64,000 nucleotides of DNA from an uncultured Acetatifactor sp. (GTDB taxonomy: Bacteria > Bacillota > Clostridia > Lachnospirales > Lachnospiraceae), in contig CAJUCE010000017.1 of the NCBI GenBank assembly GCA_910584865.1, positions 41,556 through 105,555 on the forward strand, given 5' to 3'. Positions 45,243-53,792 of the stretch are shown one piece after another (the stretch's first letter is position 1; every line of letters starts with the position of its first letter). The notes under the pieces were generated by a model. That model saw nothing but the letters and a program-made list of their open reading frames with translations. It had not been told where the DNA came from and did not search any database. A program made the position numbers and the translations under genes.

Positions 45243-45983
45243 TCAGCCCATGTATTCCTGTTTTAATTCAAAATATCTGTCTTTGATGAGATTGCTTATC
45301 TGACCGCCAAGATTCTTTTTCTCATTCCGGTCCATTTTATCCGTATAAACGGGTTCCTGAAATTCAATGATTACAGTCGCCTTTTTGATCCGGGGCAGAT
45401 GGTCTTCAAACAGGTCTGCGGAGTTGAGTATCACCATGGGAACAATGGGGACGCCGCCCTTCTCCGCAATTTTGAAGCTGCCTTCCCGAAACGGGAGGAA
45501 GGTGTCATTTTCCCGGTTGCGGGTTCCCTCGGGAAAGATGCACAGAGAGATGCCGTTTTTCACTTCCTCCACGCCCTTCAGGATGGTTTTCAGCCCCTCT
45601 TTGATATTGTCTCTGTCGAGGAAGAGGCAGTGGATATTTTTCATCCAGTCCTTTAAAAGGGGGTAGCGAAGCATTTCCTTTTTAGCCACATACCCGGTAA
45701 TACTGGGAAAAAGGGTATAGGTGAGCACGATGTCAAAGTAGCTGCGGTGGTTGCCCACAAACAGAGCCGCGCCGTTCTCCGGAATACGTTCCGTACCTCT
45801 TGCGATGACCCTGGCGCCTGCGATGAAGGCAATGCAGCGAAAGCCCCAGCCGACGATGGCCTTGGACGCCTGATCTTTGCCCGCGGGGTTGCGTTTCCCT
45901 ACAACCCACAGTACCAGCAGTGCCGGTATACTCAGAACCAAAAACAGGAACAGATAGAGTGCTACTAAAATAAGTCGAATCAT
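45243..45983 (-). CDS. plsC: 1-acyl-sn-glycerol-3-phosphate acyltransferase
   Basis: A 246-residue membrane-associated enzyme. An N-terminal helix is followed by the acyltransferase motifs NHRSYFDIVL (H-x4-D) near 77, FLDRDNIKEG, CIFPEGTRNREND near 149 and VPIVPMVILN. It forms phosphatidic acid for phospholipids. AGGAG lies 11 bases before the ATG. It converges with the VanS-like kinase gene. Confidence 0.92.
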   Translation of the reverse strand: MIRLILVALYLFLFLVLSIPALLVLWVVGKRNPAGKDQASKAIVGWGFRCIAFIAGARVIARGTERIPENGAALFVGNHRSYFDIVLTYTLFPSITGYVAKKEMLRYPLLKDWMKNIHCLFLDRDNIKEGLKTILKGVEEVKNGISLCIFPEGTRNRENDTFLPFREGSFKIAEKGGVPIVPMVILNSADLFEDHLPRIKKATVIIEFQEPVYTDKMDRNEKKNLGGQISNLIKDRYFELKQEYMG

Positions 45984-46073
45984 GTCGTCAGTTTCTCCTA
46001 ACCCGAATAAATTTCTACCTTATCTTAGCATAGAAACGGGAAATTGTACATAGAAATAGAAAAAGAAAGCAGC

Positions 46074-46130
46074 AGAAATCCTCTGCCGTTATTGGTACTG
46101 GTGAGGCTTTCTGCGGAACTGGAATAGGAG
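46074..46130 (+). repeat. Dispersed intergenic repeat copy before the prcB-like gene
   Basis: It reads GAAATCCTCTGC...TTGGTACTGGTGAGGCTTTC and ends GCGGAACTGGAATAGGAG. It aligns along its length with the last unit of the pyrK-pyrD array (50,276-50,328). The final AGGAG is the SD of the GTG start at 46138. Confidence 0.75.
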
Positions 46131-46137
46131 TTTTTCA

Positions 46138-46572
46138 GTGAAAATTCACAAGTCTCATTTTAGAACGGCCGGGTTGCAAATTTTAGGGATACTGGCGGTA
46201 TGTATCGTGTTGCTTGACGGATGCACGCTGTTGAGCGAGGAGAAGATTAAGCTGCGGGATCTGGATTTTACGATCCTGGGGGAGGAAAAGATTCCGGAGC
46301 AGTTGATGACGATCATTGAGGAGAGGAAGAGGGAAGCGTTTCAGATTACTTATACGGATAATACAAATCTGTACATATGTATCGGATACGGAGAACAGGA
46401 GACAGGGGGATACAGCATTGCGGTGAACGAGCTGTATCTGACAGACAGCAATATCGTGGTCAGCGCTAGTCTTCTGGGACCGGACGGGACAAAGCAGGAG
46501 AATAAGACGCCGTCCTTTCCCTATATTGTAATTAAAACGGAATATCTGGAACAGACCGTGACCTTTGAGTGA
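46138..46572 (+). CDS. PrcB-like lipoprotein
   Basis: A 144-residue protein. Its signal peptide ends in the lipobox VLLDGC (Cys near residue 29), predicting anchoring outside the membrane. The C-terminal half (GGYSIAVNELYLTDSNIVV, then PSFPYIVIKTEYL) fits the PrcB C-terminal domain found in small lipoproteins and a treponemal protease complex. The start is GTG at 46138, seven bases after AGGAG supplied by a dispersed repeat. Biochemical role unknown. Confidence 0.7.
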   Translation: MKIHKSHFRTAGLQILGILAVCIVLLDGCTLLSEEKIKLRDLDFTILGEEKIPEQLMTIIEERKREAFQITYTDNTNLYICIGYGEQETGGYSIAVNELYLTDSNIVVSASLLGPDGTKQENKTPSFPYIVIKTEYLEQTVTFE

Positions 46573-46790
46573 GAGGGGCTGGTAATCGTAAAATTGCAGT
46601 TGACCATTCCGTGCAGGAAATGCAGATTACTGTCCACACGGTGCCTCCGCGAGGGTTTTCGTGCGCATTATGCACGAACAATCCCAAGCAACCGAATCGG
46701 TTACTTTGACAAATATACAGGAGACAGACGGCAATTTTCTATTGATAGTGCGGGCAGGCTGATTATTTCGGAAAGATACGTCTGAGCGCA
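46573..46790. other. Intergenic region before the lysK promoter
   Basis: No convincing gene. A 63-codon frame (46594-46785) has no SD and no recognised similarity. Short palindromes occur (CCGAATCGG, GTGCGCATTATGCAC). Confidence 0.4.
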
Positions 46791-46791
46791 A

Positions 46792-46820
46792 TTGACTTTA
46801 TTTATGGCATATTGTATAAT
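46792..46820 (+). promoter_or_regulatory. Strong promoter of the lysyl-tRNA synthetase gene
   Basis: TTGACT (46792-46797), exactly 17 bases, and TATAAT (46815-46820). Confidence 0.8.
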
Positions 46821-46960
46821 ATTGACCCAGAAGTGCACTGGGGCGTTTTTTGATTCCCTATGCGTTAATGCACATCGAATTGAAGTATAACGTTTGCTCA
46901 AAAAGTGCAATGGGTCAGCTTCTGAATTTCTACCATTCATTCATAAAGGAGTATACAACT
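46821..46960 (+). promoter_or_regulatory. Structured 5' leader of lysK, possibly attenuating
   Basis: TTGACCCAG begins a hairpin, CCCAG/CTGGG (46826-46842), with T6 at 46846-46851, a terminator-like signal right after the promoter. TGACCCA (46823-46829) could instead pair with TGGGTCA (46911-46917), which would break the hairpin. Part of the leader (TGATTCC-TATGCG) recurs before asnS. No T-box sequence is seen. Confidence 0.5.
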
Positions 46961-48970
46961 ATGCATTGGTCAGATAAGATTGCGGAGAAGATTATCAGCA
47001 GGAATCCGGACAAGGAGGAGTATGTATGTGCGGCCGGCATCAGCCCGTCCGGTTCCATTCATATCGGGAATTTCAGGGATATTGCAACCAGCCTGTTTGT
47101 GGTAAAGGCATTGGAGAGAAAGGGTAAGAAGGCGAAGCTCCTCTTCTCATGGGACGAATATGACAGGATTCGGAAGATTCCCGTTAATGTGCAGAAAGTG
47201 GACAAGGGTATGGAGAAATATATCGGGGTGTCTTATGCGGATGCGCCGAATCCTTTCGGTACGGAGGAAGCTACCTATGCCGAATATTTTGAGAAGGAAT
47301 TCGAGGCCTCTATCAAGCGCTTTGGAATCAAGATGGATTATAGATACCAGGCTCAGATGAATAAAAGCGGTAAGTACAAGGAATATGTCATCGAAGCCCT
47401 GCAAAAGCGTGGGGAGATATTTGATATTCTGGACAGCTTCCGCACCCAGGACGCTCAGGAGGGAGAGCGGGAGGCGTATTATCCGGTGTCAATCTACTGT
47501 CCGGAATGCCACAGGGACACCACGAAGATTACCTCGCTTTCCGATGACTGCACGAAAGCACACTATGTCTGCAAGTGCGGCCATGAGGGAGAGCATGATT
47601 TCACAAAGGATTACAATTGTAAGCTGGCATGGAAGATCGACTGGCCCATGCGCTGGAAATACGAACAGGTGGATTTTGAGCCGGGCGGAAAGGATCATGC
47701 CAGTCCCGGGGGCAGCTATGACACCAGCCGGGTCATCGCAAAGAAAATTTTTAATTATGAGGCGCCCATTTTTCAGGGGTATGAGTTTATCGGCATCAAG
47801 GGAACCACAGGGAAAATGTCCGGTTCTTCAGGGCTGAACCTGACGCCGGCCACTTTGCTGAATATCTATCAGCCGGAAGTGATCCTCTGGCTCTATGCGA
47901 AGTCGGAGCCTACGAAGGCGTTTGACTTTTGCTTTGATGACGGTATCCTGCGGCAGTATTTTGAGTTTGACAAGCAGTACAACAGCTTTCTGGACGGTAC
48001 GGCAGATGATTATGTGCGGGATATCATGAACAGCTGTCTGATGTTTGACAAAAAGATCAGTACGGTTCCCATGTCTCATCTGGTGCAGCTGGGCTCTGTG
48101 GTGGACTTCAATGTGGAGATGCTGGAGACGGTATTCGAGAAGATCGGCACGCCTTTTCGATATGAAGACTTCAAGGAGCGCCTGGGTCTGGCGAAATACT
48201 GGCTGGAGAACTGCTCGCCGGAAAATGTAAACAGGCTCTGTCCTGTGCGCAACTGGCCCGTGTATAACGAGCTGGACGAAAAAGAGAGGGAGGCAGTAGC
48301 GATGCTTCACCGCTACCTGGCCGGAAATGAATATACACTGGATGATTTGAATAAGGAATTATACGAAATACCGAAGAGAATATATGGCTATGACGCACAG
48401 AACTTAAAGGCACTGCAGGGTATCTTTTTCAAGGATGTGTATCGCCTGCTGCTGAATAAGGAGAAGGGACCCAGGCTGTATCTGTTCCTGTATGCCATCG
48501 AGAAGGACAAGTTCCTGTCGCTGCTGGACTTCTCCGCTCCGGTGACAGAGGAAGAAATACATGCTCTGGAGCCGAAGGAAGAGGAGCCGGCAGAAGAGAA
48601 AAAGCCGGAATACGGTGAGCCGGATGAGGTGGCTCCTGTGGCGGAGGAAATCACATCGGAGGAATTTAAGAAGACGGATCTGAGAGTATGTAAGGTGTTA
48701 AAGTGTACGGAGATCCGGAAATCTCACAGCTGCTACAAGCTTACCCTGTTTGACGGCATAAAGGAAAGAGTGATTGTGTCCAGCATCAAGGAATATTATA
48801 AGCCGGAAGAGCTGATCGGCAGGAAGATCATCGTGGTAGCGAATCTGAAGCCTGCCCGTCTGGTGGGAGTTACCAGCGAAGGGATGCTGCTGGCGGGAAC
48901 CAACAACGCCTGCGGCTGTCAGGTGATCTTTGTGGATGATATTGTGCCGGAGGGAACGAGAATCTGTTAA
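46961..48970 (+). CDS. lysK: Class I lysyl-tRNA synthetase with C-terminal tRNA-binding domain
   Basis: About 669 residues. The archaeal-type class I LysRS core has AAGISPSGSIHIGNFRD (HIGN) near 23-39, LLFSWDEYDRIRK, a Cys zinc-like region CPECHRD/CKCGHEGEHDF and KMSGSSG near 290 as the KMSKS equivalent. A helical anticodon region follows. Residues ~560-669 are a MetRS/Trbp111-type OB-fold (FKKTDLRVCKVL, SSIKEYY, ANLKPARLVGVTSEGMLLA) after an acidic linker. It charges tRNA-Lys. ATG 46961 follows AAAGGAG; the upstream in-frame ATGs lie in the leader. The fusion is unusual. Confidence 0.88.
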   Translation: MHWSDKIAEKIISRNPDKEEYVCAAGISPSGSIHIGNFRDIATSLFVVKALERKGKKAKLLFSWDEYDRIRKIPVNVQKVDKGMEKYIGVSYADAPNPFGTEEATYAEYFEKEFEASIKRFGIKMDYRYQAQMNKSGKYKEYVIEALQKRGEIFDILDSFRTQDAQEGEREAYYPVSIYCPECHRDTTKITSLSDDCTKAHYVCKCGHEGEHDFTKDYNCKLAWKIDWPMRWKYEQVDFEPGGKDHASPGGSYDTSRVIAKKIFNYEAPIFQGYEFIGIKGTTGKMSGSSGLNLTPATLLNIYQPEVILWLYAKSEPTKAFDFCFDDGILRQYFEFDKQYNSFLDGTADDYVRDIMNSCLMFDKKISTVPMSHLVQLGSVVDFNVEMLETVFEKIGTPFRYEDFKERLGLAKYWLENCSPENVNRLCPVRNWPVYNELDEKEREAVAMLHRYLAGNEYTLDDLNKELYEIPKRIYGYDAQNLKALQGIFFKDVYRLLLNKEKGPRLYLFLYAIEKDKFLSLLDFSAPVTEEEIHALEPKEEEPAEEKKPEYGEPDEVAPVAEEITSEEFKKTDLRVCKVLKCTEIRKSHSCYKLTLFDGIKERVIVSSIKEYYKPEELIGRKIIVVANLKPARLVGVTSEGMLLAGTNNACGCQVIFVDDIVPEGTRIC

Positions 48971-49030
48971 GCCGGAGAGATACTGTGCCGGAGGGAACGC
49001 AGACCTGTTAAGCCAGGGAGATATCATGCC
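48943..49030 (+). repeat. Short tandem duplications of the lysK 3' end
   Basis: GTGCCGGAGGGAACG followed by CTGTTAAGCC occurs twice, at the true gene end and just after it. A more diverged third start (CATGCCGAAGAG) follows. The second copy lies beyond the stop codon and codes for nothing. Confidence 0.65.
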
Positions 49031-49140
49031 GAAGAGATGAGGAGAGAGGGGCGGCATTATGCCGAAAGGAAAGGGGATTTACAGGAACTTTTCCGTCATA
49101 GCCCCCCGCAGGACATTCCGAAACGGAAAGGACAGAATAT

Positions 49141-49908
49141 ATGAAACAGAAGCAGACGGCCCGTGTGATTTCCCAGCGGGAGATCGCGCCGGATATTTAT
49201 GATATGTGGATAGAGACTTCTCTGGCGGCGCAGGCGCTTCCGGGGCAGTTTCTGGGGGTGTACACGAAGGATAAGAGCAAATTACTTCCCCGTCCCATCA
49301 GCATCTGCGAAACAAGGGCAGATAATGTGATTCGGATTGTCTACCGGATTGCCGGGGCGGGAACCGGAGAATTCTCCGGCTATGGGGCGGAAGAGTCTAT
49401 AGAGATCCTGGGACCTCTGGGCAATGGCTTTCCTGTGGAGAAGGGAAGCGGAAAGAAGGTATTTCTGATGGGCGGCGGCATCGGGATCCCGCCGATTCTG
49501 GAGCTGGCCAGGCAGATGGATGCGCAGAAGCAGATCATATTGGGCTACAGAGACAGCAAACTTTTTCTGAAGGAAGATTTGGAGAAGTATGGGACGGTTT
49601 TTGCGGCCACGGAGGACGGCAGCGCAGGTACCAAAGGAAATGTGATGGATGCGGTCAGGGAGAATCGGCTGGAAGCGGATGTGATATTTGCCTGCGGCCC
49701 CATGCCCATGCTGCGGGCCATTAAAAAATATGCGGCGCAGTGTCAAATCCCCGCGTACATTTCTCTGGAAGAACATATGGCCTGCGGCGTAGGCGCCTGC
49801 CTCGGCTGTGTGGTAAAGACAAAGGAAAAGGATGCCCATTCTCATGTAAACAATGCCAGAATCTGCACGGACGGCCCGGTGTTCGAGGCTGATACGGTGG
49901 AGATTTGA
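49141..49908 (+). CDS. pyrK: Dihydroorotate dehydrogenase B electron transfer subunit
   Basis: A 255-residue ferredoxin-reductase-like flavoprotein. FAD-binding LLPRPISIC near 49, NAD-binding GGGIGIPPILELARQM near 111, and four cluster cysteines in EEHMACGVGACLGCVVK and ARICTDGPVF bind 2Fe-2S. It passes electrons from PyrD to NAD+ during pyrimidine synthesis. pyrD lies downstream in the same direction, but a 109-bp tandem repeat array of about 420 bp separates them. Confidence 0.93.
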   Translation: MKQKQTARVISQREIAPDIYDMWIETSLAAQALPGQFLGVYTKDKSKLLPRPISICETRADNVIRIVYRIAGAGTGEFSGYGAEESIEILGPLGNGFPVEKGSGKKVFLMGGGIGIPPILELARQMDAQKQIILGYRDSKLFLKEDLEKYGTVFAATEDGSAGTKGNVMDAVRENRLEADVIFACGPMPMLRAIKKYAAQCQIPAYISLEEHMACGVGACLGCVVKTKEKDAHSHVNNARICTDGPVFEADTVEI

Positions 49909-50328
49909 GGGCGGACGCAGGCATTTTGTTGGAAGTTGGATTTGCCGGAAATACTATGCAGGAAATGTCACTTTGGAGGATTTATGCGGAACTGGAAAAC
50001 AGCAAAAATGCTCCAAAGTGCCCATAGGATTTACGGACGCATGCATTTTGCGGCCGGAAATACTATGCAGGAAATGGTACTTTGGAGGATTTATGCGGAA
50101 CTGGAAAACAGCAAAAATCATCCAAAGTGCCCATAGGATTTACGGACGCATGCATTTTGCGGCCGGAAATACTATGCAGGAAATGGTACTTTGGAGGATT
50201 TATGCGGAACTGGAAAACAGCAAAAATCATCCAAAGTGCCCATAGGATTTACGGACGCATGCATTTTGCGGCCGGAAATCCTATGCGTGAAATGGTACTT
50301 TGGAGGATTTATGCGGAACTGGAATAGG
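49909..50328 (+). repeat. 109-bp tandem repeat array between pyrK and pyrD
   Basis: Units begin with GCCGGAAATACTATGC at 49944, 50053 and 50162, with a final partial unit at 50271, so the period is exactly 109 bp. A degraded half unit lies at about 49,911-49,943. Within each unit CTTTGGAgGATTT pairs with AAATCaTCCAAAG (first unit AAATgCTCCAAAG, still pairing), suggesting an RNA hairpin. The last unit ends GCGGAACTGGAATAGGAG, the pyrD SD. The period is not a multiple of three, so it is not coding. Confidence 0.9.
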
Positions 50329-50339
50329 AGAACTTCATT

Positions 50340-51245
50340 ATGAATACAGAGGTTACAATCGCAGGCGTTACATTGAAAAACCCTGTTATGACGGCATCGG
50401 GAACTTTCGGTTCAGGGATGGAATATGCGGAATTTGTAGATTTAAATCAGCTGGGAGCCGTGGTGACAAAAGGAGTTGCCAACGTACCATGGCCCGGAAA
50501 TCCTACGCCCCGGGTGGCGGAGGTCTACGGAGGTATGCTCAATGCCATCGGGCTCCAGAATCCCGGTATCGATGTGATGCTGGAGAGGGATATTCCATTT
50601 CTGAAACAATATGATACGAAAATCATCGTCAATGTGTGCGGGAAGACCGTGGAAGACTATATAGAAGTAGTGGAACGCCTGGGGGAGGAGCCGGCGGTGG
50701 CCATGCTGGAGATTAATGTATCCTGTCCCAATGTGAAAGAGGGAGCCATTGCTTTTGGCCAGAAGGCGGATGCCCTGTCCCATATTACGAAAGAAATCAA
50801 GCGCCATGCAAAACAGCCGGTGATTATGAAATTAAGCCCCAATGTCACCGATATCGGGGAAATGGCCAGGGCGGCAGAGGCGGCCGGCGCGGATGCCCTG
50901 TCCTTGATCAACACCATCACGGGCATGAAAATCGATATTCACAGGCGTAAATTTGCCATAGCAAACAAAACCGGCGGTATGAGCGGCCCTGCCATCAAGC
51001 CCATTGCGGTGCGCATGGTCTATCAGGCGGCCCAGGCGGTCAAGATTCCCATCATCGGTATGGGAGGGATTGCAAACGGGGAGGATGCCGTGGAATTCCT
51101 TTTGGCCGGAGCCACGGCAGTCAGTGTGGGGGCAATGAATTTCGTGAATCCCTATACGACGGCGGAGGTTGTAGAAGGGATAGAGGAGTATATGGAACGC
51201 TGCCATGTGGAGCGTGTGGAAGAGCTGATCGGGGCGGTATCCTGA
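50340..51245 (+). CDS. pyrD: Dihydroorotate dehydrogenase, type 1B catalytic subunit
   Basis: A 301-residue FMN TIM barrel: GVTLKNPVMTASGTFGSG at 9-26, the lid with catalytic Cys in EINVSCPNVKEG near 129, SLINTITGMKIDI near 189 and the FMN phosphate site IIGMGGIANGEDAVEFLLAGA near 240. It oxidises dihydroorotate and works as a heterotetramer with PyrK. The SD is the AGGAG at the end of the preceding repeat. Confidence 0.94.
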   Translation: MNTEVTIAGVTLKNPVMTASGTFGSGMEYAEFVDLNQLGAVVTKGVANVPWPGNPTPRVAEVYGGMLNAIGLQNPGIDVMLERDIPFLKQYDTKIIVNVCGKTVEDYIEVVERLGEEPAVAMLEINVSCPNVKEGAIAFGQKADALSHITKEIKRHAKQPVIMKLSPNVTDIGEMARAAEAAGADALSLINTITGMKIDIHRRKFAIANKTGGMSGPAIKPIAVRMVYQAAQAVKIPIIGMGGIANGEDAVEFLLAGATAVSVGAMNFVNPYTTAEVVEGIEEYMERCHVERVEELIGAVS

Positions 51246-51363
51246 GGCGGTTTCTACAAAAAAATTTGGATGAATATACCTGGCAGCTTTTGGATCCTGG
51301 GTGGCATATATCGGGGAATACCTTCATATATATCCTTATACGAGTATATAGGGAGGTATTTTT

Positions 51364-52914
51364 GTGGAACTGATCAGGAGAAATATACATATGGACCGAA
51401 CCAGAGTCCAGGCAGTCACCCAGTTTACACTGGAGGATGATGTAAATCTTCCGGAGAGCAAACCGGATATAGCGGCTCTGAATCTGGAAAAGGGAGAGAT
51501 TCTCATCGACGAGATCAAACCCGGCACGGATTCGGTCACAGTCAGGGGCAGATTTGTGTTTGTGGTACTTTATCATACCCTGGAGGAAGGAAGCAATCTG
51601 GTGGTGCTGGAAGGCAAAATTCCCTTCGAGGAGAAAATCAACATTCAGGGCGTGGTACCGGCGGATGCGGTGACCGTGGAGGGAGAGACGGAGGATATCA
51701 CCATCGGTATGATTAATTCCCGGAAGCTGAATATTCAGACATTGATTACCATGAAAGCCCGGGTGGAAGAACTGTACGACGAAGAAGCACCCATTGGCAT
51801 CCATGGCGACGAGAAGATGGAGTACCGCCGTATGCCCCTGAATCTGGCCCAGATTGCCATCTGTAAAAATGATATTTTCCGGCTCAAGGAAGAGGTGGCA
51901 CTGCCCTCGAATTATCCGAACATTTTCCAGATTCTCTGGAATCACATCTCCCTGGGGGATGTGGAATTTAAGGTGATGGAGGAGAAAATTACCATATCCG
52001 GAGATATCCATCTGTTTATTCTGTATGAGGGGGAAGGTGAGGATCATCCCTGCCGCAGCTTTGAGACCACCCTTCCCTTCAGCGGTGTGTTGGAATGCCA
52101 TGGGTGCAGGGAAGGAATGCTGCCGGATATCCGGTACCATCTGGGGCAGCAGGAACTGACGGTACGTCCGGATTTCGACGGAGAGGAGCGCAACATCGGC
52201 CTGGAGCTGGTATTGGATATCGCCATCCGCATTTACGAGGAGGAGAAGCTGGAAATTATATCCGACATTTACGGTGTATCCAGAGAGATCAGCACGGTGA
52301 CGCACAAAGCCAGTCTGCGCAGGCTTCTCTCCCGGGTTACGGGCAAGACGAAGGTGACGGATCACATTCATGTGACAGGCGGCACGGTATTACAGCTGCT
52401 GCACAGCGAGGGATGTGTGGCTTTGGAACAGCAGAGCACTGTGGAGAACGGTATTTTATTGCAGGGCAGCGTGCTGGTGAAGGTGATGTATATAACGGGG
52501 GAGGATGAGTCTCCCTATGGCAGTGCCCAGGCCAGGATTCCTTATCAGTATACGCTGGAAGTCCCTGACATCGCTCCGGAGGACATGGGAGAGGTACATG
52601 CGGAGGTAGAGCAGCTCCAGGCTACCATGCTGGACGGCGAGGAGATGGATGTAAAAGTCGTATTGAGCTTTTCTACGGTGGTATTCCAGAATGTGCCGGT
52701 GGATTTGATCAGTCAGGTGAATATATCGGAGCTGGACGGCAGCAAGATGAGCGCCCTGCCGGGGATGGTGATCTATATGGTAAAAGAGGGTGACAATCTC
52801 TGGAATATCGGAAAGAAATATTATGTGCCTGTGGATACGCTGCGGGAGCTGAACGGCCTTGATGGGGATGAACTAAAGACAGGACAAAAGCTTCTCATTG
52901 TGAAGGGAAATTAA
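51364..52914 (+). CDS. sipL: SipL-like spore protein with SPOCS and LysM domains
   Basis: A 516-residue protein. It contains repeated SPOCS (DUF3794) segments: VTQFTLEDDVNLPESKPDIAAL near 18, LPSNYPNIFQILW near 180, and later VPDIAPEDMGEVHAEVEQL. A C-terminal LysM domain (about 465-514, YMVKEGDNLWNIGKKYYVP) follows. Clostridial SipL has this layout and binds SpoIVA during coat assembly around the forespore. GTG start with AGGGAGG upstream. It suggests a spore former. SPOCS/LysM paralogs exist, so the symbol is provisional. Confidence 0.8.
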   Translation: MELIRRNIHMDRTRVQAVTQFTLEDDVNLPESKPDIAALNLEKGEILIDEIKPGTDSVTVRGRFVFVVLYHTLEEGSNLVVLEGKIPFEEKINIQGVVPADAVTVEGETEDITIGMINSRKLNIQTLITMKARVEELYDEEAPIGIHGDEKMEYRRMPLNLAQIAICKNDIFRLKEEVALPSNYPNIFQILWNHISLGDVEFKVMEEKITISGDIHLFILYEGEGEDHPCRSFETTLPFSGVLECHGCREGMLPDIRYHLGQQELTVRPDFDGEERNIGLELVLDIAIRIYEEEKLEIISDIYGVSREISTVTHKASLRRLLSRVTGKTKVTDHIHVTGGTVLQLLHSEGCVALEQQSTVENGILLQGSVLVKVMYITGEDESPYGSAQARIPYQYTLEVPDIAPEDMGEVHAEVEQLQATMLDGEEMDVKVVLSFSTVVFQNVPVDLISQVNISELDGSKMSALPGMVIYMVKEGDNLWNIGKKYYVPVDTLRELNGLDGDELKTGQKLLIVKGN

Positions 52915-52941
52915 AAAAAGGGCTCTTGCGAGCCCTTTTTC
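52913..52941. terminator. Bidirectional rho-independent terminator
   Basis: GGGCTC/GAGCCC with TTGC loop, flanked by an A7 run on the left and a T5 run on the right. It serves sipL and the converging gene. Confidence 0.9.
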
Positions 52942-52948
52942 GTGTGCA

Positions 52949-53611
52949 TTATTTTGTAGGATCCTCCGCCTGCTGCGTCTTGTCTGCAGCGGCTGCAGTC
53001 TCTTTCTTGGCATCTTCCGCCATCTTGTCGAACTTCTCCATGACTGCATCGTAAGTACGCTGGGAAATATCGGGCAGATTGCCGCCCCAGGTCTTGCCGG
53101 CTTTCTTGAACCCTTTTTCGAAGGCGGCGCGCATGTCTTCGATCTTATCCGGATCTCCGCCGGTAAGGGCCTTGGCAAAGTCGATGATTCTGTCGGAAGT
53201 CTGGTTGACACCCCAGTAGCCGTCTTCTGCGATATCTGCCTGGGCCTGCTTTTTGGTGGCGGGATCTACCGTGAAATCCCCTTTGCGCAGGAAGGACCAG
53301 ATGTCGTTGGCCTTGCCGTAAGCGGTTGCCTGTCCGGTCATCATTTTCTCTACCAGACTGCGCAGCTGGGCGGTACGTGCATCCGCATCGGCTTTCATTT
53401 TGTTGATCAGATTGGTGTCGGGTTTATAAGTTTTCTTCACGGCAGTGGTGTCTGCCTTGGAAGGTTCATATACGGCGCCGCTATCGGCAGCAGTGGAGGA
53501 ACCCTCCACCTTGGTTTCTTCTTTTACGGTTGTGTCGGCTTTCACATTCTCTGTAGCGGAATAGTTGTAGGCAGCCGCCGCCTGATTTGATGTAACTCCA
53601 TTTACACTCAT
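52949..53611 (-). CDS. Conserved hypothetical protein, low-complexity N-terminus
   Basis: A 220-residue protein. Residues 1-65 are rich in Ala, Thr, Lys and Ser. The core (about 65-200) has INKMKADADARTAQLRSLVE, QADIAEDGYWGVNQTSDRII and FAKALTGGDPDKIEDM, a pattern I know from uncharacterised clostridial proteins. It has no signal peptide or membrane helix. The C-terminus is Ala/Lys/Gln-rich. SD AAGGAGG is strong. Single-gene unit ending at the shared terminator. Confidence 0.7.
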   Translation of the reverse strand: MSVNGVTSNQAAAAYNYSATENVKADTTVKEETKVEGSSTAADSGAVYEPSKADTTAVKKTYKPDTNLINKMKADADARTAQLRSLVEKMMTGQATAYGKANDIWSFLRKGDFTVDPATKKQAQADIAEDGYWGVNQTSDRIIDFAKALTGGDPDKIEDMRAAFEKGFKKAGKTWGGNLPDISQRTYDAVMEKFDKMAEDAKKETAAAADKTQQAEDPTK

Positions 53612-53792
53612 AGTATCCTCCTTCTTGACCAGATGTCATTCTATACCCACGCGGGGCGCATCATCCATGATTTGCTAAAAAATATTTCGGCTCTTATAGG
53701 GAAAATGTTTAGTGGTTTTCCTGATTTTTGCCTAATAATTGCCGAAAATGGAAATCATAACCGGCATACGCAGGGCCGGGGAACCTGCCTGC

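Noticed and set aside
46594..46785. 63-codon frame before the lysK promoter
   Set aside because: No ribosome binding site, unusual composition for a protein and no recognised similarity.
46821..46960. T-box riboswitch before lysK or asnS
   Set aside because: I found no AGGGTGGNACCGCG-type T-box sequence or long stem I, so only an unnamed structured leader is supported.
49853..50327. Three overlapping + strand frames with repeated peptides (YFGGFMRNWKTAK, FTDACILRPEILC)
   Set aside because: They are readings of the 109-bp tandem repeat. The period is not a multiple of three, so successive units shift frame; there is no SD or family match.
49944..50328. CRISPR array
   Set aside because: The whole 109-bp unit repeats. 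There are no unique spacers between short repeats and no cas genes nearby.
51121..52371. 416-codon minus strand open frame opposite pyrD/sipL
   Set aside because: Antisense shadow of SPOCS-coding sequence; no SD and no family pattern.
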